Shown here: one piece after another, positions 46,301 to 57,563 of the stretch | Layout of the letters: every line of letters begins with the position of its first letter | Position numbering within the stretch: the stretch's first letter is position 1 | Origin: Caenorhabditis elegans | Lineage: Eukaryota > Nematoda > Chromadorea > Rhabditida > Rhabditidae | DNA: 64,000 nucleotides | Direction: 5' to 3' | NCBI RefSeq assembly: GCF_000002985.6 | Contig: NC_003283.11 | Coordinates: 5,332,001-5,396,000, forward strand | Notes under the pieces: generated by a model | Seen by the model: only the letters and a program-made list of their open reading frames with translations | Told to the model about the DNA's origin: nothing | The model's database searches: none | Position numbers and translations under genes: made by a program

Positions 46301-49300
46301 TTCGGTATTTGTTTTTGATTTTGCTTCCTTTTTTATGTGATTTGTATACTCTGAATTCTAGTGAACTTTAGAATTTGAAATAATGAAAAGGTAAACAGAA
46401 AATTGTACACTTTCGTTTTGTTCAAGGTGGTATTCAGCTTAAAAATCATATGTTAGCCACCTGTAAACATTTTCTTAATATTCTGTTTACATTCCTTCCG
46501 GTTGAATAAATTTTCACACATCATCTTCTGATTCATAATGTGCTCTATTGTACCCAGTTTTATAAGTAGAACAAAACAGTAAATAAGCATAGGTTCAGTG
46601 CGTTATTGTTTCAAAAACGAATTTTTTCAAAATTTCTCAAAAAATGATGTCATCACAAGTTTCCAGTTCACAAGTTCTCACCCCGATGCTGAAAATAAAA
46701 CTCCACTCGATCGCAGTGTGATCTACACAGAAAAACCCATCAAACTTTGCCCAGTCACCTAAAAAATAAATATTTAAAGGAACGTAACCGGTTGTACTTT
46801 AAGAGGAAAACCGTGCTCAACCCACTCACTACCACATGACGCCCGAGTATTTATTTGCTCTTTGTAGACCCTCCTTAGCAGCAGCAATTTGTGATCCTGA
46901 AAATCTTCAGGTCACTTTTAATCTAGCCGCTAAGGTTCACTTGCCGAAGTTCAGCTCGACCAAAAGTTTTGCTCAAGGTTAAAAAATGAAATTACAGAAA
47001 ACTGGCTCAAAAATTTTTCAAATTTATCAGCCGATATGAATGGAAAATTCCAAACATTTCTTCTCTATATTCAAAATATCTTGTTGACTTGCCCAAATAC
47101 TCGTCATTCTTACGTGAATACAAAAAGTGCAAGTGTGGCACACCCCGATTCTGACCTGTGTAAATTGTCAACTGACCTATTTTGAAGAAAAATGTCATTT
47201 TGGATTTACAATGAACTAGCATCTCGTAGAAGTTTGAGGGGGAGTCGGATGCAATTAAATTTTAAATTCAATTTATTCTCGGACTGGAAGAGGCCCCTAC
47301 AAAAAGAATGTTGACCTGAATATTTCGGTGATTTTATGAAAGTTTCTCTAAATCTTATTGATTTTTTTTTCAAATTTATAATACTAAAGTTATGGCAATA
47401 ATATGTTTTGATTTGAATGCACCTATTTGAATGAAAAACATCAAATTTAAAAAATATGTATTTTTCTGTAATTTCATTTTTCACAAAATTTGAACAGAAT
47501 TTAAGTTATCATTCTAGATATGATTTTGAATTCCAGATAAGACTAAATAGTTTTTTTCTGAAGTTTAAATGTTTTAGTATGCCTTTTAAAGTTTCACAGT
47601 TGAATTGAATTGAATTTGAGTTTATTCACTTAAAAAAAGAGAAATAAACAGATAAAACGAGACGAACCCTAAAAGAGTTCAACTCGAGTAAAAATTAATT
47701 AAAAAAGAAAAAAAAAGATAATACAAAACCGGTGAAAAGTTTACAGTTGGAGGCTTATAGTTTTACATACATACTATTAGTATACTTATTGTTAGTTGAT
47801 CCAATCGTTGTCTACCACCCGTATCACATCTTTCCCGGCTTTTCTATGACCCGTATAGAGGTGTCTCGTGCTCTGATCTTAAAGAATAAATCCATCTTAT
47901 CGGAGGTCCTTCAATAGGTGTTTATTGTATTTGGAGCACTTATAGTTTATCAGATCAGTCAATCTGTCTTGCCAGGCGTCCAGCTCATCATTATTTTATC
48001 TTCTTGATGCGGTTTAGTGGATTTCGAAGCTCTGAAGTTTCAGCTGGAAGTACTGTAGAATAGAAGAAGTCCACGCTAAGTCTAAGAAAATTTAAATTGA
48101 GGATAAACTTTTAATTCAATTTTTTTTTGTCTGGAGATATCCTGAAACTGAATAAAGTAGGATGAAGTTCAATCCCATAATTCCCATATTATTAAAATTT
48201 AGAAACTCCGTTTTTAAACATGCCTCTTTTCATTTCACCGCTCAAAGCCAAATCAGCAAAAATTAAATTCGGAACGACGAAAAAAATTGGTTTTGCGAAT
48301 ATAAATCCATCTGAAATTTTTTAAAAATACATATAAGTTAGACTCCGTGATTTTTTCAAATTTTCCAAATTTTCCAATTAACTACGTAGTATTTATTGGA
48401 TTTATATTGAAAAACAACAACTGATCCGTTTGCTGAAACTATGAAAACGTACATACCGCTTTACGTATTTACTGTGAATTTTTTTGAACAATTAGCAAAG
48501 CAAATTCATATTAGCAAATTCGTGATGTGTTCCTCTGAAACATCGCAGCATATGCGCTCGATAGTAATGAGCACAATGAGCACATCACAAATTATTTACC
48601 GTTTTTACTGTTTAATCAAAATTTTTACTGACGCCACTACACCTCTTAAATTATTCGCCTACCCTCACTTATCACGTAACTGGGAGTCAAATTTGAAGGT
48701 TTCCTTGCACAAAAGCCCCGTTCGACGGGATTAAGTGTTTCCATTTTTGATTCAACTACGTAGATTTTAATGCAAGCTTAACGGTCTTCTTTTAGCCTGA
48801 ATGAGTTCATAATAATCTCAAAGAAGTTTCCTTGTTGCCATTTCACCTTTGAAAATCTAATTTTAAGTTTGAACGTTTCAGAATAAAAAAAAACACTAGC
48901 AGACGTAAATGTTAACAGCTGAATATTCAATAAATAGAAATGATTTGCTTTCCCTAATTTTGATTGAAAAAACGCACAAATGCAATACCTGATATTAATA
49001 TGCAGGTTTATAGTTTGTGCAAAGCTCAACTTTTACTTCTTTTTTTTACAATTTCCAAAATCCTGAACATTTTTAATGCACAAAATGTACGTTTTCTTTG
49101 GAGCAGATAGATGTAGTATTCAACATTTATTTAGCCAACCAATGTGGTTTTTATCCGATCATTCAATCAGTAAGCTATAAGCTAGATAAACTAAAATGAC
49201 ACTGTTGGATAAGCTTCATGACAGTTTCTTTTTAATGTCACTATGATTGTTCGGGTCAGTCTACTGTAGTTCATTGATGTGAAGTAAAATGAGAATCTGT

Positions 49301-49929
49301 TTTGGCACAGAATATTAATAGAGACCATAAATTTCACATCATAGTTTTGAAATTTTTGGGACATCTGTTCAAAGGGCGCATATTCTTTTGGATCTATTGG
49401 TAGCATTATATGGCAATTTCGATTTGCAAGCAAGTTTCTGTTTTTTTTTTTCCTTTTTTTCCGGTTCAAGATCAGCTTTTGCTGAAGGCGCCTATTTTAG
49501 TAACATTACACGGAAAAGCACGGAAAAATAGGAAATATGTATTGAAATTATTGAAGATACTCAAAATAAAATTGGGATTTTTTTTTTCAAAAAAATTGTA
49601 CAGACAATTAATATTTTTGAGAAATCTTTGAGAAATAAAAAATTACATGAAAACGTTTCTTCCCGGCGAGACCCATACAAAAAAATCCACAAAAAATAAA
49701 ATTTAAGTCCGCGTTTCAGTAAAGTGCAGGTGCTTACTTTACGATATCGATTTTGACTGTCTCAATCGATTTTCTCGTAAATTTCTACCTTCCCTTCCAT
49801 GCTTCAATAATTTCCGCAAAACTCTTCTCAGAAAATGATAAGACTGACTTGTACGGAGAAGGAACGGAGTTGAAGTAAGATGGGATAAGCTCCGACTTAG
49901 AGTTTTAAATTTCGAAACGAACTCTTGAT
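43355..49929. other. Gene-poor AT-rich region
   Basis: No gene is supported over 6.6 kb. Contents are an inverted-repeat element at 43380-43625, a short AGCTTCAAGCTATA tandem at about 45697-45740 (three copies), and a 49-codon open frame at 46836-46985 (MTPEYLFALCRPSLAAAICD ...) without splice signals or known homology. A GAATTGAATTGAATTTGAGT stretch at about 47602 resembles repeat tails. Confidence 0.5.
43380..43626. repeat. Inverted-repeat element downstream of secreted gene
   Basis: CGCAACTTATCCACCAACTT TAGCAAC (about 43383) is the inverse of GTTGCTAAAGTTGGTAGATA AGTTGCG (about 43598-43624). Further CGCAACTTATCCGCCAACAT and CAACTTT copies lie between. It starts 26 bases after the stop codon, so it probably lies in or next to the 3' UTR. 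Confidence 0.8.
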
Positions 49930-52138
49930 TACCTTGGCTTTGTCAACAGGGTTCATTATTTTTATCCGAGATATCCGAATATTCAAGATCAACGCAGATC
50001 TTCTCGAAACAAAAGATCAGAGAAGATAAGTGAAATATTCAGAAAATTTAATTATATTGAAACCTTTTTGAGTGATGTAGCAACGCTTTAAATCGTCAAC
50101 TTGCAACTTATCAAGTCCAAGAAGATTGTGATTTGGATTTGGAAGATACCGTCTGGCACCGTAGGTGTTGCACGATCACTGTTCTCCTCCTTATGCAGAT
50201 TATCTGGAAATCAACCCAGATTTAGCATCATAACTTCCCTAATATAAATAACCCACCCAGAGTTTTGCAATCACACGTGCTCTTGATCATGTTAAGAACA
50301 ACAAGATGTGAACTATGTTGTAGGTATTATGTTGTCTACAGATAATATCTAGAGTTTAAATGGTTTGGTTTCAAAATCTGAAACTGTTATAGCATTAAGT
50401 TTGAAACGAAATGTTTTTTTTAAAGAGGCAACATCCAACTTTACCGCAACGATCTAAAGATTTTTCTCACAGTTTTTTTTGTTCTTCTGAAATACATTAA
50501 ATTAATTTTTGTATTTTTTCTGTCAACCTTTAATCCGAATCGCTTCTACCTTCTGCTTATTTGTCGGCAGGCACAGGCACGTACCAAACCTTAAAAACGC
50601 AATTTCCCAAAGTTCACTGATTTCACTTTTTGAGTCTCCTTCAAAGTCAAAATTGCAAGACCAATCAGCGAGCTCGAACTTCGCACACTTCAACCTGATT
50701 GGTTCAGAAAAGGACGGTGCAAATCGCTGATTGGTCTTGCAGTTCACATTTCGGATAAAATTGAAATAAGGCGATCTGCGAAAGTTGGAAAGTCGGGATT
50801 TAAGAGTTCAATTTTATTTTGTTTTATCCCACCTTAATCAAAGTATTTTACAGCAAATACCACATTTTTCTAACTCCACATTTCTAGCACCTTTTTTTGA
50901 AATTTCAAACAGTTTTGGTTCAGTCATGCCGAGTGCATCTTTAAAAGAAATTTTTTAAGCATTCGTGATAATTCTTACCTTTTTCCATTACCTAGTTTCA
51001 CAAATGTACCCGGTATTGCAAATCTTATCCTCTCTGCATCATTTTATGACAAACCACCCGTCTTCCACGCATGTTGCATTTAGTTCTTGACGCTTCGGTG
51101 CTGCTGTATTTATTTCATCTATTATCTCTGCCAAAAACAGATGGATTAAAATCAAACATGCATATTCGAAGATTAGTAAATGTTGTACTTGAGGGAATAA
51201 TGCCATGAAGTCATCATCAATTTTCACCCACTTTTATCCAAGCAGAAACAAATCAGATTTATAATCTTTCATAATCCGAGAAACTATATATTGTACGTAT
51301 CTATATATATATAACGTTACACTTTTGAAATAGTGCGCGTACTCTCATTTCTATTTGAAAAAAGAGTAAGGTTGGAAAAAAATGAACAGAAAAAAATTTT
51401 CGGCACACTATCAGTGCACTTCCTCGACAAAAAAAAATAAAAACTGAAGTGCAAACAGTTGGGAGCTTTTAGAGTCCTGATGACCGTTCTCAATAAACTT
51501 TGACGTTATGTCGAAGATAAAGCCGTCCAAGTAGGAATAAAATATGCCTATCTGCCTGACTTCAAGGCAACTTCCGTCTACCTCTAGGCATCCTTGGTCT
51601 GGGTTGTTCCTACATTCGTACCAGTGGTGCGCGGGAATTGAAAATTTTCTACAATCGACAATCATCAAAAATTGAAAATTACATACAAAAACATAGGTCG
51701 ACGGCAGGCAGGCCGCCTAGATGCGCGCGCTTTTAGATCCTTCACATTTCAATATACCTTTTGCAAACGTGACATCTGAAACTCCCAAAAGGTTCACGAT
51801 CTAACCAAAACTCATTCGGATTTTTTTCAGCAGAAACTCTCCTAGTTATGTTTGTTTGTTTGACTTTTCATTTGGGTATTCTCCAAAAACAAAAGCAAAG
51901 TTCTAAGTTCTAAAAGCAGGAAACTTCCGACTAGAATCTTGCTCACTTTTCTTCTGCAAATACATTGTTCTCCAAATATCTCTTTCTGCCAAGGAATTAA
52001 GAGTTTGAAAAAAAGTTGCAAAAGGGCGTTTACCTACTTGTCAATATTTTCGCACTTGCGCGGGCCCCTCTCTCTTTGTCAACTAGGTTGTGTAAGCAAC
52101 TCATAGAGACTACTGATGAGTAGCAGCAGAAAGGACAT
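49930..52138 (-). pseudogene. Possible decayed gene for a secreted protein
   Basis: Several protein-like pieces lie in order on the minus strand: MSFLLLLISSLYE (signal-peptide-like, ATG at 52138); KFSIPAHHWYECRNNPDQGC and following to IFDITSKFIENG (about 51658-51411); WVKIDDDFMALFPQ (about 51233-51190); MIKSTCDCKTL (50290-50257); DNLHKEENSD (from 50203) which needs a one-base shift to continue as CNTYGARRYLPNPN and KLQVDDLKRCYITQK; and KICVDLEYSDISDKNNEPC (near 49985). The first two can be joined at GA/GTTGCT in phase, and CDCKTL to DNLHKEE in phase. Other joins meet stops. I read this as a disrupted gene rather than an intact one; the family is unknown. A mis-modelled intact gene is possible. 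Confidence 0.35.
50655..50745. repeat. Perfect 18-base inverted repeat
   Basis: TGCAAGACCAATCAGCGA near 50656 and its reverse complement TCGCTGATTGGTCTTGCA near 50724-50741 flank about 50 bases that contain a further CCTGATTGGTT. It can form a stem-loop. No transposase frame is nearby. Confidence 0.8.
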
Positions 52139-55100
52139 TGTTGACCATACCACTTATGGCTTTTTGGATATACGTTACTGTTTCTTTGGTTTTTTTTAAA
52201 GAGAAATTTAATGCTACTTTGGAACTTCAACTATTATTAAGAAGTCTATAAATAAGGGAGGGGTCGTTTTATTTAGATTTTGGAATTCTAAAAGAATTTT
52301 ATAAAATTTATAATTTCTAAAAGAAATATTCAAAAAAAATAGACAAGAACGTTGAGCAATTGTAAAAGCTATTTTTTGAAAATATCAAGCTGAAAACGTT
52401 CCTTTCTTTAACAAATATTTTTGAAAATCTATAAACTTTTTTTAAATCTTCACTAGAAACTGTTTAGCTTTCTCAAAGAATTTTGGAATAAATTTTAAAA
52501 AATAAACATATTTTTAAAGTATTAAAAATTTCAGAAACACTTCGTTCTAGAAATATCCCGTTGCTAATAATTTTTTCTCATTTCAGAGAAATTTTCTAGA
52601 ATATTGACAATGATCTTTCAGTAAACTTTCAAGTCAAATAAATAAAAACCTGGCATCAAATTTTTCAAATCTAACTTTTTTTTTGTAAATAGGTCTGAAA
52701 TGAGTTCAAGTTATATTTGAAACTCTAGTTTACTTCAAAAAAAATTAGCTTCGCAATTAAAAATTGAGTATGTCTCCGTGGGAGTCGTTATCAATTGATC
52801 AAAAGTTCATATAGAAAATATAGTTTGAACTGCGCAAACATATGTTCAAAAAAAAACTCCGTTCGTTTTCAAAACCTTTACAAATCTTGTTTTTAATAGA
52901 TACTAATTTGAAAACTCTTCGTGCAACTTATAGCCAAAGCAAATTTTTTCAGACATTTTTATTACGAGTTTACGAGTTTTATAATTTAATTTAATCCTGT
53001 TTTGATTTTTCAGGGGCTCCAACTTGCAGCGATTCTCTAAATCGCCTTAAAAAGTTAACTTTTTTTGGAAAATTTGGCAATTTGGCAAAACTTTGATTGC
53101 AATTTTTGAAAAATCTAAAAATCTTTTTAAAAAATATGTAGTGTTTTATTGATATACGGAATATGATACTCCACCTTTATTTCAATTTTTTTAAACATAC
53201 TGTTCCGTTTACTATTCTCTAAAAAAATTTCAGTAAACATTCCAGAAAATTTATGAATAATTATTGCCAACAAAAACTTTTCATGACATTTTTAAAAATA
53301 TTCGGCTAAAAGTTTAAACTGTCATTTAAAAATTTTGAGAACTCCCTAATCAAAACCAAATCACAAGAAAACTTTCCAAATAGTTCCAGAATCTTTGAAT
53401 AGTTTCGAAAGTTTAGCTTACAAATGAAAATTATATTTTTTAAATATAAGTTTTGGTCAATTCTAGATTTTCAATTGTTTTGGACCTGTGGTGCGACCCC
53501 CAGCCAAAAAATTGTACGCTATTTATATACAGTTTCATAATAAGATTAAAAAAAACACCGTTATAAAAATTCCATATTTATTATCTCTATAAGTGTTCCT
53601 TAGATTTCTGATCAATCACATGTGAACCATCAAGTTCATATTTCAATTATTTTGTTTACTGAAGGCATTTCACCTCCCTTGATACATTTTTTTTGTTTTG
53701 TTAATGTGAAAAGCCAAACTAGTTTTTGTTTTCTCGAAATGTATACTCAAAGAACACAAGGTATTCCACAAATTCCGTGACTCATCCCGACCTTTCGGTT
53801 TCACCGTTTTCTCTACTTCTTTCACTTTCCCGTAGGACTACTGTATCCGATAAACAAGAAGCCCGTTCAGAATACCAAATGTGTTTTCATCATAAGATGA
53901 TGATAGTGGTCATCAAACAGATCCTGATTCTCAGTTTTTTTATCGTTAATGTCACTCTTCAATCATGTGTTCCTCGTTGAGATGTTTTTCGTTCGCATAA
54001 TACACACACGGATTCGGGTCAATTGTCTTCGGAACATAGTCCTTGTCGTCATCCTCGTGACGCCTGCAGAGCCGATTGTTTTCTAGAAGATGAAGCTGTT
54101 TCTGGCTGTTGACCAGTGGCTCTCATCTCTAAATTCGACTAGAAAAAAAGTTTTGTGGTGGTCAAAACGAGGAAATCGTGTGACCCCTCGTGTGTATATG
54201 TGTGTGTGTTCCGTTGACCCAGTGACCCTTTGCGTCATCTCCGTTTGTCCTTACGTGGAATTTCTCCCACCGTCTTGTTTTCACTTTTCGGAACTTTTTT
54301 TTCTCCGATTTCGTTTTCCACTTTCGACTTTCCGTTTTCGATTTTCAACTCGTTTGGAGGCGGCGCGCGGGCCTCGGAGATCAGGTAATATTTTGAAATT
54401 CTCGAATATTTGTTAAAGATGGAGTAGAGTCGTTTAGAAGTGTTGCTTTAAATGATAGAAAATTGAAAAAAAAACTGGCTAAACTCATTTTTTTGCTTGA
54501 TTTCTTTAAAACTTGATTGGGAACAGTTTATTAATTTTTCAGAAATAATTCCGTAAATAAAACCCGGTAACCTGGGAGGAATTTGCTGAAACTTCAAAGT
54601 TAGCCTGAAAAATGATTTGCGGTTTTTACTGCGTCTCAAAGTTTGGCAAACTATGTTTCCAGTCAAATATTAGTTATTTAAAAACCAATATGCTTAGAAA
54701 AAACAAAACCGCGGAAACCTATATCAGCAAACTGCGCTGGAATTCGAAAATAGTTACCCCTATATATCATTTCACGCAAAATCCCAAAACGACTCTACTG
54801 AACCTTTAAATTTTCTGTTCGTTATCATCCAAATTCCTAGATCAAGCAGAAAATTAGCTTATTCATAGCCAACTTTTGTTTTTAAAACGTTCAATTTCTA
54901 TATAGTTCTGATTCATATTTCCGCCACAAAGTTTCTTACCCCAAATCTACCACAAAATTCATACTTTTTTGTGCATTCTCTTCTTGTGATGTTGTGCACT
55001 TTTCAACAAAACCACTTGTTTTCGAAATCTCTCCGTAACCCCGTTTTGGCATATTTCACTCCCTCATTATGTTAAAAGTGCTTTGTACATTTTAATCCTT

Positions 55101-55641
55101 TCAAATTTTCCACAATTAAATGTTCGCACTTTTTTCTTTCACAACTTTTAGTCAGAAACAAAAGAGGTGGAGCCTAGCTAGGCGCATATCTAGAAATCTG
55201 TTGTTCATCTGACTTTGGATCTTTCTCTCTCTTGTCGTGAAGCTCCGCCTGCTTGACATGAAACAAGTCAAGAATGTTATTATTTTAATATAACACTGAA
55301 TATTCTGAAATGAAATGAAATTAATTTTTACGTTTGCTCAAAGAATCGGTTGTTTTTCTTTGTCCCCCTCTTGACCGGAGGAAGTTCTTGACCGGAAGTG
55401 TCTGGTACTCAGCGTTCCCTCTCGATCAGCTTTATATGTTTCCTATGTCATTCGGCTCTCTTTATCTTTATAAGAACACTTTTATATACTACGATTTTCC
55501 ATCCATCCAGCTCAGCTTCAGATTGTTTTTTTGTTGTTTTCAATTCATATTTAAATTTGTGTTTCAGTTTCCCAGTTTCCCAACTTCAAAAAATTAAACT
55601 TCTCTAGATCTTATTTTCCAATATTAAAAAAAAAATTTCAG
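52139..55641. other. Intergenic, with possible 5' leader exon
   Basis: Mostly AT-rich without supported genes. Around 54060-54384 the sequence becomes pyrimidine-rich and then GC-rich (GGAGGCGGCGCGCGGGCCTC) and ends at a good donor, ATCAG/GTAATA (54384). This looks like a promoter plus leader exon that could splice to the ATG-proximal acceptor at 55641. Confidence 0.4.
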
Positions 55642-57156
55642 ATGCAATTATCAGTGCTCTTCATTGCATTTCTCCATCAACTGGTTGTCGTATCAGACGG
55701 AAAAGTGACAGCAGAACAATTGGATAAAAAGCTTGGCGCCGGAATGAAGCACGTCTCCTGTCAGATGAGGATCACCGGATTTTATATGAAAAGGCACTGT
55801 AAAAAGCATTTCAACACAACACTTCGATGTGATTTAAATGGTAAGAATTTAATGATCGAACGTTCTGAGAACGTTTTTTAACGTTCTGAGAGCGTTTTTT
55901 TTTTTGGAAATTTTTACGAAGAAAATATAGAAACATTTGTGTATTTTGAAAATAGAAAAATAATTTCACTTTTGATGGTAAATTTTTAAAAATTCCTCAA
56001 AAACTGCGCTATGTGCCGAGTGAATTTGTCGATCGGCACATTGACATATGAGCCAGGTTTTGATAAATTTCCCAAAAGTTTCAATTTGAAGAAACATTAT
56101 TTTTCGAAAGTTCAATAAAAGAAAGTCAAATATTTCTCTATAATCATGTATTTTTCTAAGAAAAAACTTTAAGACAACTATAAAAAAATTGGATTTTGTA
56201 AATAACGCATTTCTCTTATAGTGCTGCACCCCGTTCCTCAACGCTTGCTGCTTAGATTATCAGTTGCCTTTAGTTTTTATTTAAAAAAATTCAACTGCAA
56301 AATAATTCCCACTTATTTTTCTTTAGTTTTGTAGTGTAATATTCATCGATTTTTCTCAGCGATGAGGTGAACTTTTAGAAAAGTAAAACTTTTTTCAAAC
56401 TACTTTGATCAGAAAACATTCTCGAAAAAACTACCGTAATCCTCACACTTTAAAACTAGTAAATAAGGAACAACCGAGTAGATTCAGATGCTGAGTAAGG
56501 CAGATGCAAATTTAATATTTGTTTCGTCAACGTTGCGTTGTTGTTGTTCTAAAAGTTTTCCAGACTAACTGACTTTTTTCCAAGATAATTAGCTATTACG
56601 AAACAATATTTTCATAGATCAAAAAACTTTACTTAATTTTTTTTAGAGCACGAACGAAGGACAGTGAAAAAAGTTGCAAAGCTTTGCTGTGAAGATGCTC
56701 CAAGCTGTGAGCCAACGGAATTATTTGATGAATTTTGCTGCCAGGGAGATCATTGTGAAGACACTGAATGCCACCCGGTAAATTTTTTAAAGGAAAACTT
56801 GTAAAAAATCTGAAATTTGCAGTGGGATGACTCTGTGGAAGAAATTCAACTTGCTAACCTTGTTTTCTCATCAGATGAAGTGTTCAATAGCATTCAGGAG
56901 AGGATAATTGAACAGATGAAAATTGGAAATCGTCCTGATTATTTTCCAGAAGTATTAACAGTTTATTAGTAAGTTTTATATAATTAATGTAACTTTAATA
57001 TTAATAATTCAATTCTTTTTCAGTAATAATCCAGAATTAATTTATGAAAATGAGCCATCATTGCGACGATACTTTAAAGCTCATCGGCTACAGGCCGCCC
57101 ATATTGCAAAATCATTTGGAATAATTCAACGACATGATAATCAAATCAAATTTTAA
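55642..57156 (+). CDS. Secreted Cys-rich protein with insulin-like Cys spacing
   Basis: Four exons: 55642-55840, 56647-56777, 56823-56968 and 57024-57156, encoding 202 residues. The ATG lies directly after TTTCAG, so the mRNA is probably SL1 trans-spliced or has an upstream leader exon. Residues 1-19 form a signal peptide (MQLSVLFIAFLHQLVVVSDG). The next part has C-x12-C (CQMRITGFYMKRHC), then a basic segment with RR and KK, then KLCCEDAPSCEPTELFDEFCC and further Cys. The CC-x5-C-x8-C order recalls an insulin A-chain (CC-x3/4-C-x8-C), and the first part a B-chain, but the conserved B-chain Gly is missing and about 95 acidic, Cys-poor residues follow, which insulin-like peptides lack. Family not recognised. 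An extracellular role is likely. Confidence 0.85.
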
Positions 57157-57563
57157 ACTTGCTCATATGTATTTTTTTTTTCTCCATACTTTTCCCCCGT
57201 TTTGTCCAATTTTCTTCCTTTTTTCCTTCATTTTGTTGCATTCCTTCTACCTCTCTCTATCTCTATACCGTATTTCGTGTATTATAATTAATGTAATTAA
57301 TGTTAGTGTGTTCACATTTCGAATGAGATCTCCCCAGTTTTTTTGAATCATAAATTATTTATTATTATCATTAACACCTCACAAACTCCTCATAATTTTA
57401 ATTTAAAAAAATAAAAAAAACTAAAATAAATCAGTTTGAATTTAGAAATCTTTCGTTTTTTTTTTTTGCTTTTTGAATTGTGAATTGTGAATATTTATTA
57501 ATAATACCCGCAAATAATTTGAATAGCATCTAATTTTCGTTCTTTTAAAAATTAATTGAAAAT
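57157..57563. other. Intergenic between convergent genes
   Basis: Shared 3' flank of the secreted Cys-rich gene and the sugar transporter. It has pyrimidine-rich runs (CTCTCTCTATCTCTAT) and AATAAA near 57410 but no gene. Confidence 0.6.

Noticed and set aside
46836-46985. 49-codon frame starting MTPEYLFALCRPSLAAAICD
   Set aside because: Pleasing composition but no splice sites, no signal peptide and no neighbouring exons; kept only as a remark.
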